Below, piece after piece: positions 44,686 to 53,604 of a DNA stretch of 64,000 nt; within the stretch, counting starts at the first letter, position 1; each line of letters begins with the position of its first letter. The stretch covers positions 1 to 64,000 of the forward strand of contig NZ_JBISCC010000127.1 in NCBI RefSeq assembly GCF_044385915.1. Direction: 5' to 3'. Both the position numbers and the translations under genes were made by a program. The notes below the pieces were generated by a model. It was not told where the DNA came from. It saw only the letters and a program-made list of their open reading frames with translations, and searched no databases. Source of the DNA: Thalassobellus citreus. Its GTDB lineage: Bacteria > Bacteroidota > Bacteroidia > Flavobacteriales > Flavobacteriaceae.

Positions 44686-46797
44686 TTATTTTAAAAATTG
44701 AAATGCAATGAGTGCAACAATATAGGCAAACCCACTCATAATAATTAATTGAAGTGTTGGCCATTTCCAGCTATTAGTTTCTCGTTTTACTACAGCTAGT
44801 GTACTCATGCATTGCATAGCAAAGGCATAAAATAATAATAGAGAAACACCAGAAGCAAATGTAAATAATGGTCCTCCTGAAATAGGATTTATTTCTGCTG
44901 CCATACGGTTTTTTATGGTGTCTTCATCATCGCTTCCAACACTGTAAATAGTAGCAAGTGTACCAATAAATACTTCACGTGCAGCAAAACTACTTACAAT
45001 GGCTATTCCAATTTTCCAATCGTAACCAAGAGGTCTTATGGCAGGCTCAATAGCACGTCCTGTTAAACCAATAAAAGAGTGTTCTAATTTATGAGATGCA
45101 ATATGTTGCTGTATTTCGTCGTCAGTTAATTGTTGCGAAGCGTATTCCGTTTTAATAATGTTTTCTGCATTATTAAAATCGTCGCCAGGTCCATAAGAGG
45201 CTAAAAACCAAAGTACAATAGAGATGGCAAGAATAATTTTACCGGCTCCAAAAATAAATGCTTTTGTTTTTTCAATAACCGTTAGTGCTACATTTTTAAA
45301 AAGCGGAAGTTTATAATTTGGCATTTCAACAACAAAAAAGCTTTTGTTTTTAAATTGCATTATTTTATTTAAAATGGCAGCTGCAATAACAGCAGATAAA
45401 AATCCAATAAGGTATAGAAGCATCAAGGTTAAAGCTTGATAACTTAATCCTAAAAATCGTCCTTCAGGAATTATTAATGATATAATAATAAGGTATACAG
45501 GTAATCGTGCCGAACAAGTTGTAAAAGGCGTTACCAGAATAGTGATTAATCGTTCTTTCCAGCTTTCAATATTACGTGTTGCCATAATAGCAGGAATCGC
45601 ACAGGCTGTACCAGAAATAAGGGGTACAACACTTTTTCCGCTTAAACCAAAACGACGCATAATTCTATCCATTAAAAACACGACACGACTCATATAACCA
45701 CTTTCTTCAAGTACAGAAATAAATAGGAATAAAAAGGCTATTTGAGGAATAAAAATAACAATACCTCCAAGTCCAGGAATTATACCTTCTGCTAGTAAAT
45801 TAGTAAAAGCACCTTGTGGTAAACTGTTTTTTGTCCATTCACTAAGTAAAGCAAACGCATTATCTATATAATCCATCGGGACGCTAGACCAGTCGTAAAT
45901 AGCTTGAAAAATAGTAAGTAGAATTACTATAAAAATAAGATACCCCCATACTTTGTGTGTTAAAACACGATCGAGTTTTGTGCGCAAGTCTTTAGCTTGA
46001 GAGGCATCAATGGTTTGTCCTTTTTTAAGCGCATTGTTTATAAATTGGTAACGCTTAATGGTTTCTTTTTGCTGTAATCGTTTTAAATCGGCTTTACTTT
46101 TAGTTTTAAAACTTGCTATAGCATCAATTTCATTTCTATCGGTTTTTCCAAAGTTTACATCTTGAGTTATTACTAACCAAAGTTTATATATAAGCTGATT
46201 AGGAAATGCTTTTTGTAAATTTTCAAAATAATCTTTATCAATTTCAAAAGCATTTAAACAAGGTGTTATTGATAGATCTTTATAATTAGTAATTAGATCT
46301 TTTAAGGCATCAATACCTTCGTTTTTTCTAGTACTAATTAATGCGATTTTAGTTTGAAGCTGTTTTTCTAAGTAAGGAATGTCTAATGAAATACCTTTGT
46401 ACTTCATACGGTCTGCCATGTTAATAACCAGCAGTGTAGGGATTTCTAAATCTTTAATTTGCGTAAAAAGAAGTAGATTTCGTTTTAAATTTTCAACATC
46501 ACTTACAACAACAGCAACATCAGGAAAGTCCTTATCGTTTTTATTTAAAAGAAGCTCAATAACAACATTTTCGTCTAGAGAAGATGCGTTCAAACTGTAT
46601 GTGCCAGGTAAATCAATAATATGGGCTTTTACTCCACGAGGTAATTTGCAAATACCTTCCTTTTTTTCGACGGTAATACCAGGGTAATTTCCAACTTTTT
46701 GGTTTAAACCGGTAAGGGCATTAAAAACAGATGTTTTTCCTGTATTAGGATTTCCTATTAAGGCGACGTTTATTTGCTTACTCATCTGCTTTTTCAA
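44686..46797 (-). CDS. feoB: Ferrous iron transporter FeoB, full length
   Basis: 703 residues with the normal fused order: G domain (GNPNTGKTS, DLPGTYS, NMAD), helical bundle and a membrane domain with two Gate motifs in the canonical form (CAIPAIMATRNIESW and PFTTCSARLPVYL). It imports Fe2+ across the inner membrane, coupled to GTP hydrolysis. Its start overlaps the end of feoA by 20 bases. The sequence differs clearly from the split version at 38738-40943, so the two are not recent copies. Confidence 0.95.
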   Translation of the reverse strand: MKKQMSKQINVALIGNPNTGKTSVFNALTGLNQKVGNYPGITVEKKEGICKLPRGVKAHIIDLPGTYSLNASSLDENVVIELLLNKNDKDFPDVAVVVSDVENLKRNLLLFTQIKDLEIPTLLVINMADRMKYKGISLDIPYLEKQLQTKIALISTRKNEGIDALKDLITNYKDLSITPCLNAFEIDKDYFENLQKAFPNQLIYKLWLVITQDVNFGKTDRNEIDAIASFKTKSKADLKRLQQKETIKRYQFINNALKKGQTIDASQAKDLRTKLDRVLTHKVWGYLIFIVILLTIFQAIYDWSSVPMDYIDNAFALLSEWTKNSLPQGAFTNLLAEGIIPGLGGIVIFIPQIAFLFLFISVLEESGYMSRVVFLMDRIMRRFGLSGKSVVPLISGTACAIPAIMATRNIESWKERLITILVTPFTTCSARLPVYLIIISLIIPEGRFLGLSYQALTLMLLYLIGFLSAVIAAAILNKIMQFKNKSFFVVEMPNYKLPLFKNVALTVIEKTKAFIFGAGKIILAISIVLWFLASYGPGDDFNNAENIIKTEYASQQLTDDEIQQHIASHKLEHSFIGLTGRAIEPAIRPLGYDWKIGIAIVSSFAAREVFIGTLATIYSVGSDDEDTIKNRMAAEINPISGGPLFTFASGVSLLLFYAFAMQCMSTLAVVKRETNSWKWPTLQLIIMSGFAYIVALIAFQFLK

Positions 46798-47011
46798 TTA
46801 AAATATGAATAGCAGTTTCTTTTCTAATAGCTACATGCGATCCATTAATGTTTAAATACATAGGATCCTGAAACGGTGCTAATTGTACAAGTTCTACAGG
46901 ATTACCCGGTAAACAGCCCATTTCTAGGAGTTTTAAAGGAATGTGAATAGATGAAACGTCAGTAATAATGGCACGTTCTCCTCGATTTAAATTGGCTAAT
47001 GTATCTTGCAA
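46778..47011 (-). CDS. feoA: FeoA
   Basis: A 77-residue SH3-like FeoA protein (RAIITDVSSIHIPLKLLEMGCLPGN, then VAIRKETAIHILIE) with a TTG start. A promoter fits: TACTTTTG at 47045-47038 with TTTT 18 bases upstream. A TTTTAGG half-site overlaps the -33 region, which could be weak DtxR-type control. It is the first gene of the feo operon and interacts with FeoB at the membrane. Confidence 0.9.
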   Translation of the reverse strand: MQDTLANLNRGERAIITDVSSIHIPLKLLEMGCLPGNPVELVQLAPFQDPMYLNINGSHVAIRKETAIHILIEKADE

Positions 47012-47081
47012 GCTTATTTAGATTGATTTTAAAGAAACAAAAGTAATGTAAAATTTCAGCCTAAAAAAATTGTAGATAAAA

Positions 47082-47756
47082 CTATTGCCTATATTCTTCT
47101 TTTAAAATTTTAATATCTTCAAGAAGTTTTTCAATATCCTCTGTGTTGGTGCCATCATAAAACCCGCGAATTTGACGTTTTTTATCAATAAGCATAAAGT
47201 TTTCGGTGTGTACCATATCAAAAGGGCCGCCATCTCCAAGAGTTTTAACAGCGAGATAACTTTTTCGAGCTAACTCGTAAATCTGTTTTTTATCACCCGT
47301 TACTAAATTCCATTTTTTATCATTAACACCTTTCTTTATAGCGTAACGTTTTAGTTGTGCCACCGAATCAATTTTTGGAGTTACAGAGTGGGACAATAAC
47401 ATAACTTCGTCATCATTTAAAATTGCTTTTTGTACATCGGCCATATGGTCTGTCATTATGGGGCAAATGGTTTGGCAGGTTGTAAAAAAGAAATCGGCCA
47501 CATAAATTTTATCTTTATAATCGGCTTGAGTAATGGTTTTTCCATTTTGATTTGTAAGTGAAAAATCGGCTATTTTATGATACTTTTTTTGATATTGAAT
47601 GGTGCTATCAACCAATTCGGTACTAACCATAGCGGGTTGGTAAATAGGTAGTGGTTGGTAAACATTTAAAGTGTTATATATTAGAGCTATAATAATGATG
47701 GAGATGATAGCAAAAACAATAGCGAATGTCTTGTAGCTTTTAAAAAAAGAAAGCAT
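47082..47756 (-). CDS. SCO1/SenC-family copper chaperone
   Basis: 224 residues with an N-terminal membrane anchor (about 9-29) and a thioredoxin-fold domain with the copper motif C94-x3-C98 (TTCQTICPIMTDHM) and the distal His (MVHTENFML). The family loads the CuA site of cytochrome c oxidase or acts as a periplasmic thiol reductase. Its presence points to aerobic respiration in this organism. Confidence 0.9.
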   Translation of the reverse strand: MLSFFKSYKTFAIVFAIISIIIIALIYNTLNVYQPLPIYQPAMVSTELVDSTIQYQKKYHKIADFSLTNQNGKTITQADYKDKIYVADFFFTTCQTICPIMTDHMADVQKAILNDDEVMLLSHSVTPKIDSVAQLKRYAIKKGVNDKKWNLVTGDKKQIYELARKSYLAVKTLGDGGPFDMVHTENFMLIDKKRQIRGFYDGTNTEDIEKLLEDIKILKEEYRQ

Positions 47757-47862
47757 TTATATATAATTTACAGATTAATTATAAGATTCAATACAAAAAT
47801 ACGACACATAACTAATAAAGTAGTATTTTTAGTTGAAAAGAATTCTTTAAAAACACATAAAA

Positions 47863-49800
47863 ATGAAAGTATATATTTTTCTAGTATGTTGCTTATATTC
47901 TATAAGTTTTTTTGGGCAAGACTTTGATAATACATTAAAATCTATAAGAGATTTAGAAGTAAAATCTGCTTCAAAAAAAATGCTACAAAAAGCAAATATT
48001 AATACCGGAAATTACGATGTAAAATATCACCGATTAGAGTTTACTCTAGATCCAGGTATTGCTTTTATCTCAGGAGATGTAACTACTTATCTTGAAGCCA
48101 AAGAGAATTTAAGTGAAGTTACTTTCGATTTAACAGATAACATGACGGTTTCACAAGTTACACAAAGAGGAAATACATTATCATTTACTCAGAATGCAAA
48201 TGATGAATTGGTTATTACATTACCAGCTGTTCAAAATACAGGTGTTTTAGATTCTTTAACTATAAGCTATTCCGGTAACCCAGTAAGCTCTGGTTTTGGT
48301 TCTTTTGAACAAAGTCAACACGATGGAGATCCTATTGTGTGGACACTTTCTGAGCCTTACGGCGCAAAAGGTTGGTGGCCTTGTAAGCAAGACTTAAATG
48401 ATAAAGCAGATTCTTTAGATGTTTACATCACAACACCTAGGTTTAATCCGTCTAATGAAGAATATATTGCTGTTTCTAATGGATTAGAACAAAGCCAGAT
48501 TATTGATGGATTAAATAAAACCACTCATTTTAAACATCGTTATGCAATTCCTGCTTATTTAATAGCGATAGCTGTAACAAACTATAGCGTGTATTCGCAT
48601 ACGGTAGCAAATAATGGAAGTCCTTTTGATATAGTAAACTATGTGTATCCAGAAAGTTTAAGTACGGCGCAAACAAGTACTCCAATTACGGTTGAAATAA
48701 TGAATTTGTTTTCTAATTTATTTGAAACATACCCTTTTGCTAATGAAAAATATGGTCATGCGCAATTTGGTTGGGGAGGAGGTATGGAACATACAACAGT
48801 TTCATTTATGGGTAGTTTTAATCGTAATTTAATTGCTCATGAGTTGGCGCATCAATGGTTTGGAAATAAAATTACCTGCGGCAGCTGGAAAGATATTTGG
48901 CTTAATGAAGGTTTTGCAACCTATTTATCTGGGCTAACCATTGAAAATATTGACGGTAATGCGGCTTTTACAACATGGAAAAAACAACGTAACACCTCTA
49001 TAACCTCTTTTACTGGTGGTACTGTATATCTTTCAGATACAGACACAACAAGTGTAGGTAGAATATTTAGTAGCAGATTAAGTTATAATAAAGGTGCTAT
49101 GGTTTTGCATATGCTAAGAAAGAAAATAGGGGATACCAATTTTTTTCAAGGTATTAAAAATTATTTAAGCAATACGAATCATGCCTATGATTATGCTAAA
49201 ACAGAAGATTTTATTCCTATTATGGAAGCAGCAAGTGGTGAAAATTTAACCGAGTTTTTTAACGATTGGTTATATAAAGAAGGCTATCCTAGTTACAATA
49301 TTGAATGGAATCAACCTTCGGATAGCCAAGTACATATTCAAATTTCTCAAACACAAAGTAATCCTTCAGTATCTTATTTTGAAGCTCCAGTACCTTTAAG
49401 ACTTACAGGAACTTTAGGCGAAACACTAGATATTACATTAAACAATACGACGAATCAAGAAGATTTCCTTAATTCGGTGAATTTTACAGTAGCTTCAGTT
49501 GAGTTTGATCCTGAGGCAGATTTAATTTCAAAAAACAATACAGTAACACTTGCAACTAATAAATTTGAACTTGAGAGAAGCATTCTTTTGTATCCAAATC
49601 CTGCGCAAGAGAATGTAATTATTTCAAAACCAGGTAGTATAGGGGTTAATGAAATAAAGATATTTAACGTATTTGGACAATTATTATATCAATCAAAGTG
49701 GTTAGAAAAAGTTAATATAACTCCATTTTCTTCGGGAGTTCTTTTCGTGCAATTACATACAACACAGGGTGTAATTAATAAATCGGTGTTAAAAAACTAG
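47863..49800 (+). CDS. Secreted M1-family metallopeptidase with T9SS sorting domain
   Basis: 645 residues: signal peptide (1-19), M1 N-terminal beta domain, catalytic domain with GGMEH (306-310) and HELAH at 326-330 with Glu349 as third zinc ligand, and a C-terminal type A sorting domain of about 75 residues (LLYPNPAQENVIIS). It is an aminopeptidase exported by the type IX system to the cell surface or medium. The usual GxMEN motif is GGMEH here. Confidence 0.92.
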   Translation: MKVYIFLVCCLYSISFFGQDFDNTLKSIRDLEVKSASKKMLQKANINTGNYDVKYHRLEFTLDPGIAFISGDVTTYLEAKENLSEVTFDLTDNMTVSQVTQRGNTLSFTQNANDELVITLPAVQNTGVLDSLTISYSGNPVSSGFGSFEQSQHDGDPIVWTLSEPYGAKGWWPCKQDLNDKADSLDVYITTPRFNPSNEEYIAVSNGLEQSQIIDGLNKTTHFKHRYAIPAYLIAIAVTNYSVYSHTVANNGSPFDIVNYVYPESLSTAQTSTPITVEIMNLFSNLFETYPFANEKYGHAQFGWGGGMEHTTVSFMGSFNRNLIAHELAHQWFGNKITCGSWKDIWLNEGFATYLSGLTIENIDGNAAFTTWKKQRNTSITSFTGGTVYLSDTDTTSVGRIFSSRLSYNKGAMVLHMLRKKIGDTNFFQGIKNYLSNTNHAYDYAKTEDFIPIMEAASGENLTEFFNDWLYKEGYPSYNIEWNQPSDSQVHIQISQTQSNPSVSYFEAPVPLRLTGTLGETLDITLNNTTNQEDFLNSVNFTVASVEFDPEADLISKNNTVTLATNKFELERSILLYPNPAQENVIISKPGSIGVNEIKIFNVFGQLLYQSKWLEKVNITPFSSGVLFVQLHTTQGVINKSVLKN

Positions 49801-49869
49801 CTATTAATTTTAATAAGTTTTCTAAATGATGTGAAAAGCTTACTTTTGTGCGATTATAAAAAATTATAG

Positions 49870-51204
49870 ATGTCAGTATTTTTAATAAAAGGAGCTCAAT
49901 TGTTGTTGAGCCTATCAATATTAGTTGTTTTACACGAATTAGGTCATTTTATACCAGCTAAATTATTTAAAACACGCGTTGAAAAATTTTACTTATTTTT
50001 TGATGTAAAGTTTTCATTATTTAAAAAGAAAATAGGAGAAACCGTTTACGGTATAGGTTGGTTGCCATTAGGAGGTTATGTGAAAATTTCTGGAATGATT
50101 GATGAGAGTATGGATACCGAGCAAATGGCTCAAGAGCCACAACCATGGGAATTTCGTTCTAAACCAGCATGGCAACGATTAATTATTATGTTGGGTGGTG
50201 TAACAGTTAATTTTATTTTGGCTTTTGTAATTTATATTTTTATAGTTTTTGCTTGGGGAACTAGTTATAGCACAAAAGATGATATTAAATATGGCTATGG
50301 TATTACTAAAACCATGGAGGATATAGGATTTAAACAAGGCGATAAAATTGTTAGTGCAGATGGTGTCCCTATAGAAGAAATATCTAGTATTAATTCTAAC
50401 TTAATGTTTAGAACCATTAAGTCTATTAAAGTTGAACGTCAAGACGGAAATACTGTAGATATAGCTATACCAGAAAATATTGGGACTACCATGTTTGAAA
50501 ATGGAGACACTAGCGCTTTTACAGCCAGATCTCCATTTGTTTTAGATTCTATAGTGCCTGATTTTCCTGGTGAAAAAGCTGGCTTATTAAAAGGCGATAA
50601 AATTGTTGCAGTAGAAGGGAATAAAGTAAGCTATAATACAGATTATAATTATTTTATAAAAAATAGAAATACAGAAAAGGAAACCGTTAAACTTACTATT
50701 GAAAGAGATCATACATTAAAAGAAGTAATAGTTACTCCAGATAAAGACTCAAAAATAGGAGTGGTTTTACAACCTACCGATAAAGATTATATTACTTATA
50801 ATCATAAAGATTACTCTTTTACAGAAAGTGTAAGTAAAGGACTTTCATTAGGGTATTGGACTATTGTTGATTATTTTGCTCAATTTAAATACATATTCAC
50901 AAAAAAGGGAGCTTCACAATTAGGAGGTTTTGCTGCTATAGGGAAAATGTTTCCTCCAACATGGGATTGGGGTGCTTTTTGGGGTTTAACAGCCTTTCTA
51001 TCTATAATGTTAGGTGTTTTAAACTTATTGCCAATACCTGCTTTAGATGGCGGACACGTTATGTTTTTACTTTACGAAATGGTATCTGGAAGAAAGCCTG
51101 GAGACAAATTTATGGAGTATGCACAAATGGTAGGATTCTTTATTTTAATAGGGTTAGTTTTATTTGCAAACGGGAATGATATTTTTAAAGCAATTTTTAA
51201 TTAA
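49870..51204 (+). CDS. rseP: Site-2 metalloprotease RseP
   Basis: A 444-residue inner-membrane protease: HELGH at 22-26, two PDZ domains between the membrane segments (about 130-320) and the LDG motif in IPALDGGHVMF near 390. It cleaves anti-sigma factors and remnant signal peptides within the membrane. It lies 69 bases after the M1 peptidase gene and before tRNA-Asn. Confidence 0.93.
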   Translation: MSVFLIKGAQLLLSLSILVVLHELGHFIPAKLFKTRVEKFYLFFDVKFSLFKKKIGETVYGIGWLPLGGYVKISGMIDESMDTEQMAQEPQPWEFRSKPAWQRLIIMLGGVTVNFILAFVIYIFIVFAWGTSYSTKDDIKYGYGITKTMEDIGFKQGDKIVSADGVPIEEISSINSNLMFRTIKSIKVERQDGNTVDIAIPENIGTTMFENGDTSAFTARSPFVLDSIVPDFPGEKAGLLKGDKIVAVEGNKVSYNTDYNYFIKNRNTEKETVKLTIERDHTLKEVIVTPDKDSKIGVVLQPTDKDYITYNHKDYSFTESVSKGLSLGYWTIVDYFAQFKYIFTKKGASQLGGFAAIGKMFPPTWDWGAFWGLTAFLSIMLGVLNLLPIPALDGGHVMFLLYEMVSGRKPGDKFMEYAQMVGFFILIGLVLFANGNDIFKAIFN

Positions 51205-51274
51205 TTTTTTTAAAAAATGTTTGTGGTAATTAAAAAAACTTATATATTTGCGCTCGCTAAGGCGAAATTAATAT

Positions 51275-51348
51275 TCCTTCTTAGCTCAGTTGGTTAGAGC
51301 ATCTGACTGTTAATCAGAGGGTCCTTGGTTCGAGCCCAAGAGAAGGAG
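51275..51348 (+). tRNA. tRNA-Asn (GTT)
   Basis: A 74-base cloverleaf: acceptor TCCTTCT/AGAAGGA, D arm GCTC/GAGC, anticodon stem TCTGA/TCAGA with anticodon GTT at 51309-51311, and T arm CTTGG-TTCGAGC-CCAAG. The CCA end is not encoded. A terminator follows at once. Confidence 0.97.
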
Positions 51349-51352
51349 CAAA

Positions 51353-51387
51353 AAAAGTTCAACAGAAATGTTGGACTTTTTTGTTTT
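51353..51387 (+). terminator. Terminator after tRNA-Asn
   Basis: The arms AAAAGTTCAACA (51353-51364) and TGTTGGACTTTT (51369-51380) pair with one G-T wobble around a GAAA loop and are followed by T-rich sequence. Confidence 0.8.
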
Positions 51388-51660
51388 TATATACTTTCCT
51401 AGATTATAGTTACCAATAGTTCATTAATTATATTTTACTTCAAATACTGATTAATCAAGTTTTTTCAAAAAAAAGGTTGCACATAAGGTTGCAGTCCAAA
51501 TTAAAAAGGTTGCAGTTTTTCTAATGTAATTAAATCACTAAAATTTAAAAATATGAATACACATAAAATAAATATCTTCTAGTAGAACAAGACAAGATCG
51601 TTATGGTAAGGTTGTACAAAAGAAGATTAGTTTAGAAACGGAGAGGTTGAAAGGAAGTGG
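51388..51660. other. Gene-poor stretch with GGTTGCA repeats next to tRNA-Asn
   Basis: No intact gene is seen. Three direct GGTTGCA repeats start at 51475, 51487 and 51508. A start codon at 51553 opens MNTHKINIF and then stops; a shifted frame continues for about 27 codons (SRTRQDRYGKVVQKKISLE). The position beside a tRNA and the repeats suggest a decayed integrase or element border, but no recombinase motif can be shown. Confidence 0.35.
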
Positions 51661-51908
51661 TTAGTTTCCTTCTTTCCCAATCTCATCTATTTCATCTTTT
51701 GGTTTTTTTCTTAACCATTTATTTGAATATTTGAAAAAGATATAAGCTAAAAAGGCTGCTAATACAAGAGCTGTTAAAACTTCAAACTTTTCAATTGTAC
51801 TAGTTTTGTGAAGTCTACCGTTAAGTAAACCCATTATGTTTCCAATAACTCTAAAAACACAAAAAATTCCTAGTAAGCGGAAGAAATAAGCTAAAATTTT
51901 TTACCCAT
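51661..51908 (-). pseudogene. Small two-helix membrane protein with a one-base frameshift
   Basis: The frame ILAYFFRLLGIFCVFRVIG ... VLTALVLAAFLAYIFFKYSN ... EIDEIGKEGN runs to TAA at 51661. Upstream it meets a stop, but an ATG at 51908 (MGKK) would join it if the A6 tract near 51898-51903 had one more A, giving 82 residues. It lies 7 bases after the gene ending at 51916 on the same strand. Either the gene is recently broken, or a homopolymer error is present, or an internal ATG at residue 26 is used. Confidence 0.55.
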
Positions 51909-51915
51909 AATAATA

Positions 51916-52509
51916 TTAATTGTTACAATTGCTTTCGTAAAACTTTATAGCTTCCAAAACGTTTTCTTTAGTATAAATATCATTATTTATTTTAGAAACT
52001 AATTTTGGGCAATCCTTAAAATATTTTGGAGCAACTTTTCTAAAACCTTTATGGAAACCAAAACTACTTGCAATTCTAACAGGGACTTTTTCATTATTTC
52101 TTATTGCATATAAAAAATTAAAACTACCACCTGACATTCCATACATCCCAAATCCATTACTCATAAATACAGATTCATTATAATTATAGAGGGTAATTTT
52201 ATCACCTTCAAACACAGGTTGCATTAGCTTATAATCTTTATGTTTCCCTTTGTTGAATTTTAATGGGGTGTATACAAATCTATGTGTGTGATTTATAGTA
52301 GAAATATGCACACTATCAATTTCTTTGCCCATATAAACTTTGAATTTTTTGGAATTATGTTTAATTCTAAGTCCTTTAAGACCCATTCTCATTTCACCTT
52401 GTAGTACAGTGTTGTTTTTAAGAAATACGGTTGCATTATTAGTAACAATGGTTTGACCAAAAAAAGAAATGGTTATAAGAAAGAAGTAGATAAAAAATAT
52501 TTTTTTCAT
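51916..52509 (-). CDS. Secreted protein of unknown function
   Basis: 197 residues with a signal peptide (KKIFFIYFFLITISFFGQT). The mature part begins with a beta-rich segment (NATVFLKNNTVLQGEMRMG) and has a Gly/Met/Phe patch (GFGMYGMSGGSFNF) and two cysteines near the C-terminus. No family is recognised. It follows the barrel-protein gene by 22 bases and precedes the frameshifted membrane-protein gene, so the three form an apparent operon. Confidence 0.6.
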   Translation of the reverse strand: MKKIFFIYFFLITISFFGQTIVTNNATVFLKNNTVLQGEMRMGLKGLRIKHNSKKFKVYMGKEIDSVHISTINHTHRFVYTPLKFNKGKHKDYKLMQPVFEGDKITLYNYNESVFMSNGFGMYGMSGGSFNFLYAIRNNEKVPVRIASSFGFHKGFRKVAPKYFKDCPKLVSKINNDIYTKENVLEAIKFYESNCNN

Positions 52510-52531
52510 TGGATAAAATTGAGGTAATAAA

Positions 52532-53116
52532 TTAAAACAGTAAAAACTCAGTGTTTAAGCTTAGCATATAGCTTTTAATCTTGTTTTCTTTTGATAATCC
52601 AATCCAGCCAGCCTTACCTTGAAAATACAGTTTTAAATTATCAGATAATTTATAACCAAGCATCACGTTCATCCTAATATCTAGTTTGTTTTTAGCATCA
52701 ATTTCCTCACTATGGTTAACTAAATAAGCTAAACCGCCACCAATCCCTAAAAATAAATTGTAATTTCTGCCAAACTCATTAATAATGGTTGTATTTAATT
52801 CAATATAGTCTAAATCAATGGTGTAAATATTGTCTTTGTACCCATTGGTTACGTATTCTGCATTCATTGAAAGATAATTTTCTTCATTTTTAAAAAATAG
52901 GAGTTTTGATATACCTACTTGAAAACCTGAAGTGTATTCAAAGGAGTCATTACCTTGTCCTGCACCTCCACCTGTATATAAAATAAGCTCACCATTTGGT
53001 GCGTAAGCATTAGAGATTCCATAACCAAATTTTAAACCAAAGGTTTTGTCTTGTGAAAATAGGTTGTTAGATAAAGAAAAGGTTGCTAATAAAACTAATA
53101 GTATAGGTTTTTTCAT
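52532..53116 (-). CDS. Outer-membrane beta-barrel protein
   Basis: 194 residues with a signal peptide (ILLVLLATFSLSNNLFSQD) and eight or so amphipathic strands ending in Phe (SLNTEFLLF), resembling small porin-like barrels common in flavobacteria. It is the first gene of a three-gene minus-strand unit. The function is unknown. Confidence 0.7.
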   Translation of the reverse strand: MKKPILLVLLATFSLSNNLFSQDKTFGLKFGYGISNAYAPNGELILYTGGGAGQGNDSFEYTSGFQVGISKLLFFKNEENYLSMNAEYVTNGYKDNIYTIDLDYIELNTTIINEFGRNYNLFLGIGGGLAYLVNHSEEIDAKNKLDIRMNVMLGYKLSDNLKLYFQGKAGWIGLSKENKIKSYMLSLNTEFLLF

Positions 53117-53604
53117 AAAGGAAACTTTATTTCATAATCAAATATAGAAAATTAATGTAGGTAAAGTAGTTGAAATTAGAAGTTTTAAATCAGGAATTTA
53201 TTTAGCTAAATCTTCTTGAGATAAACTACTATCCTTTCTTAATTTTCTCAAATGCTTTCCAAAAGCCTGTATGTATTTCTGGCCTTTAGATTTCACCAGT
53301 CTAAATTCCGCTTTACCTAGTTATGGTTTTACAGAAGATGAAATTGGTATAGCTTAGAATGCTTAATAATAGTGAATTCCAAAAAAGTATTAATTATGAG
53401 TTTGGGTTCCATTTTAATTATGAAAATTTTTATTTTAGTATTTAAAATGCTGCCCTTTGGTCAACAAGAATATGATAACGGAAAAACAGGTATTGAATAT
53501 TTCTCATCAGAAAAAATATCTAATGTAAATGTTGAAGGTTAAAATAAAGTCTGTAACTTTTAAATTTGTTATTTAAACTAAACTAAGCGAAATTCAATTT
53601 ATAT
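53117..53604. other. Non-coding, partly decayed stretch
   Basis: The 488 bases between the barrel gene and the lyase hold no intact gene. They contain a truncated XRE-like fragment (53198-53296, minus) and a short plus-strand frame (53396-53542) ending EYDNGKTGIEYFSSEKISN with no counterpart I recognise. The promoter of the lyase gene should lie in the last 60 bases, but no strong -33/-7 pair is visible. Confidence 0.5.
53198..53296 (-). pseudogene. Truncated XRE-type helix-turn-helix fragment
   Basis: A 32-codon frame from a GTG reads KSKGQKYIQAFGKHLRKLR then KDSSLSQEDLAK and stops. This is the first half of an XRE/Cro helix-turn-helix (FGxxLRxLRxxxxLSQExLA); the recognition helix and the rest of the domain are missing. 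It is probably the remnant of a regulator gene. Confidence 0.4.

Noticed and set aside
53396..53542. 48-residue plus-strand frame before the lyase gene
   Set aside because: It has no convincing promoter, no recognisable domain and lies in a decayed stretch; kept only as a comment.
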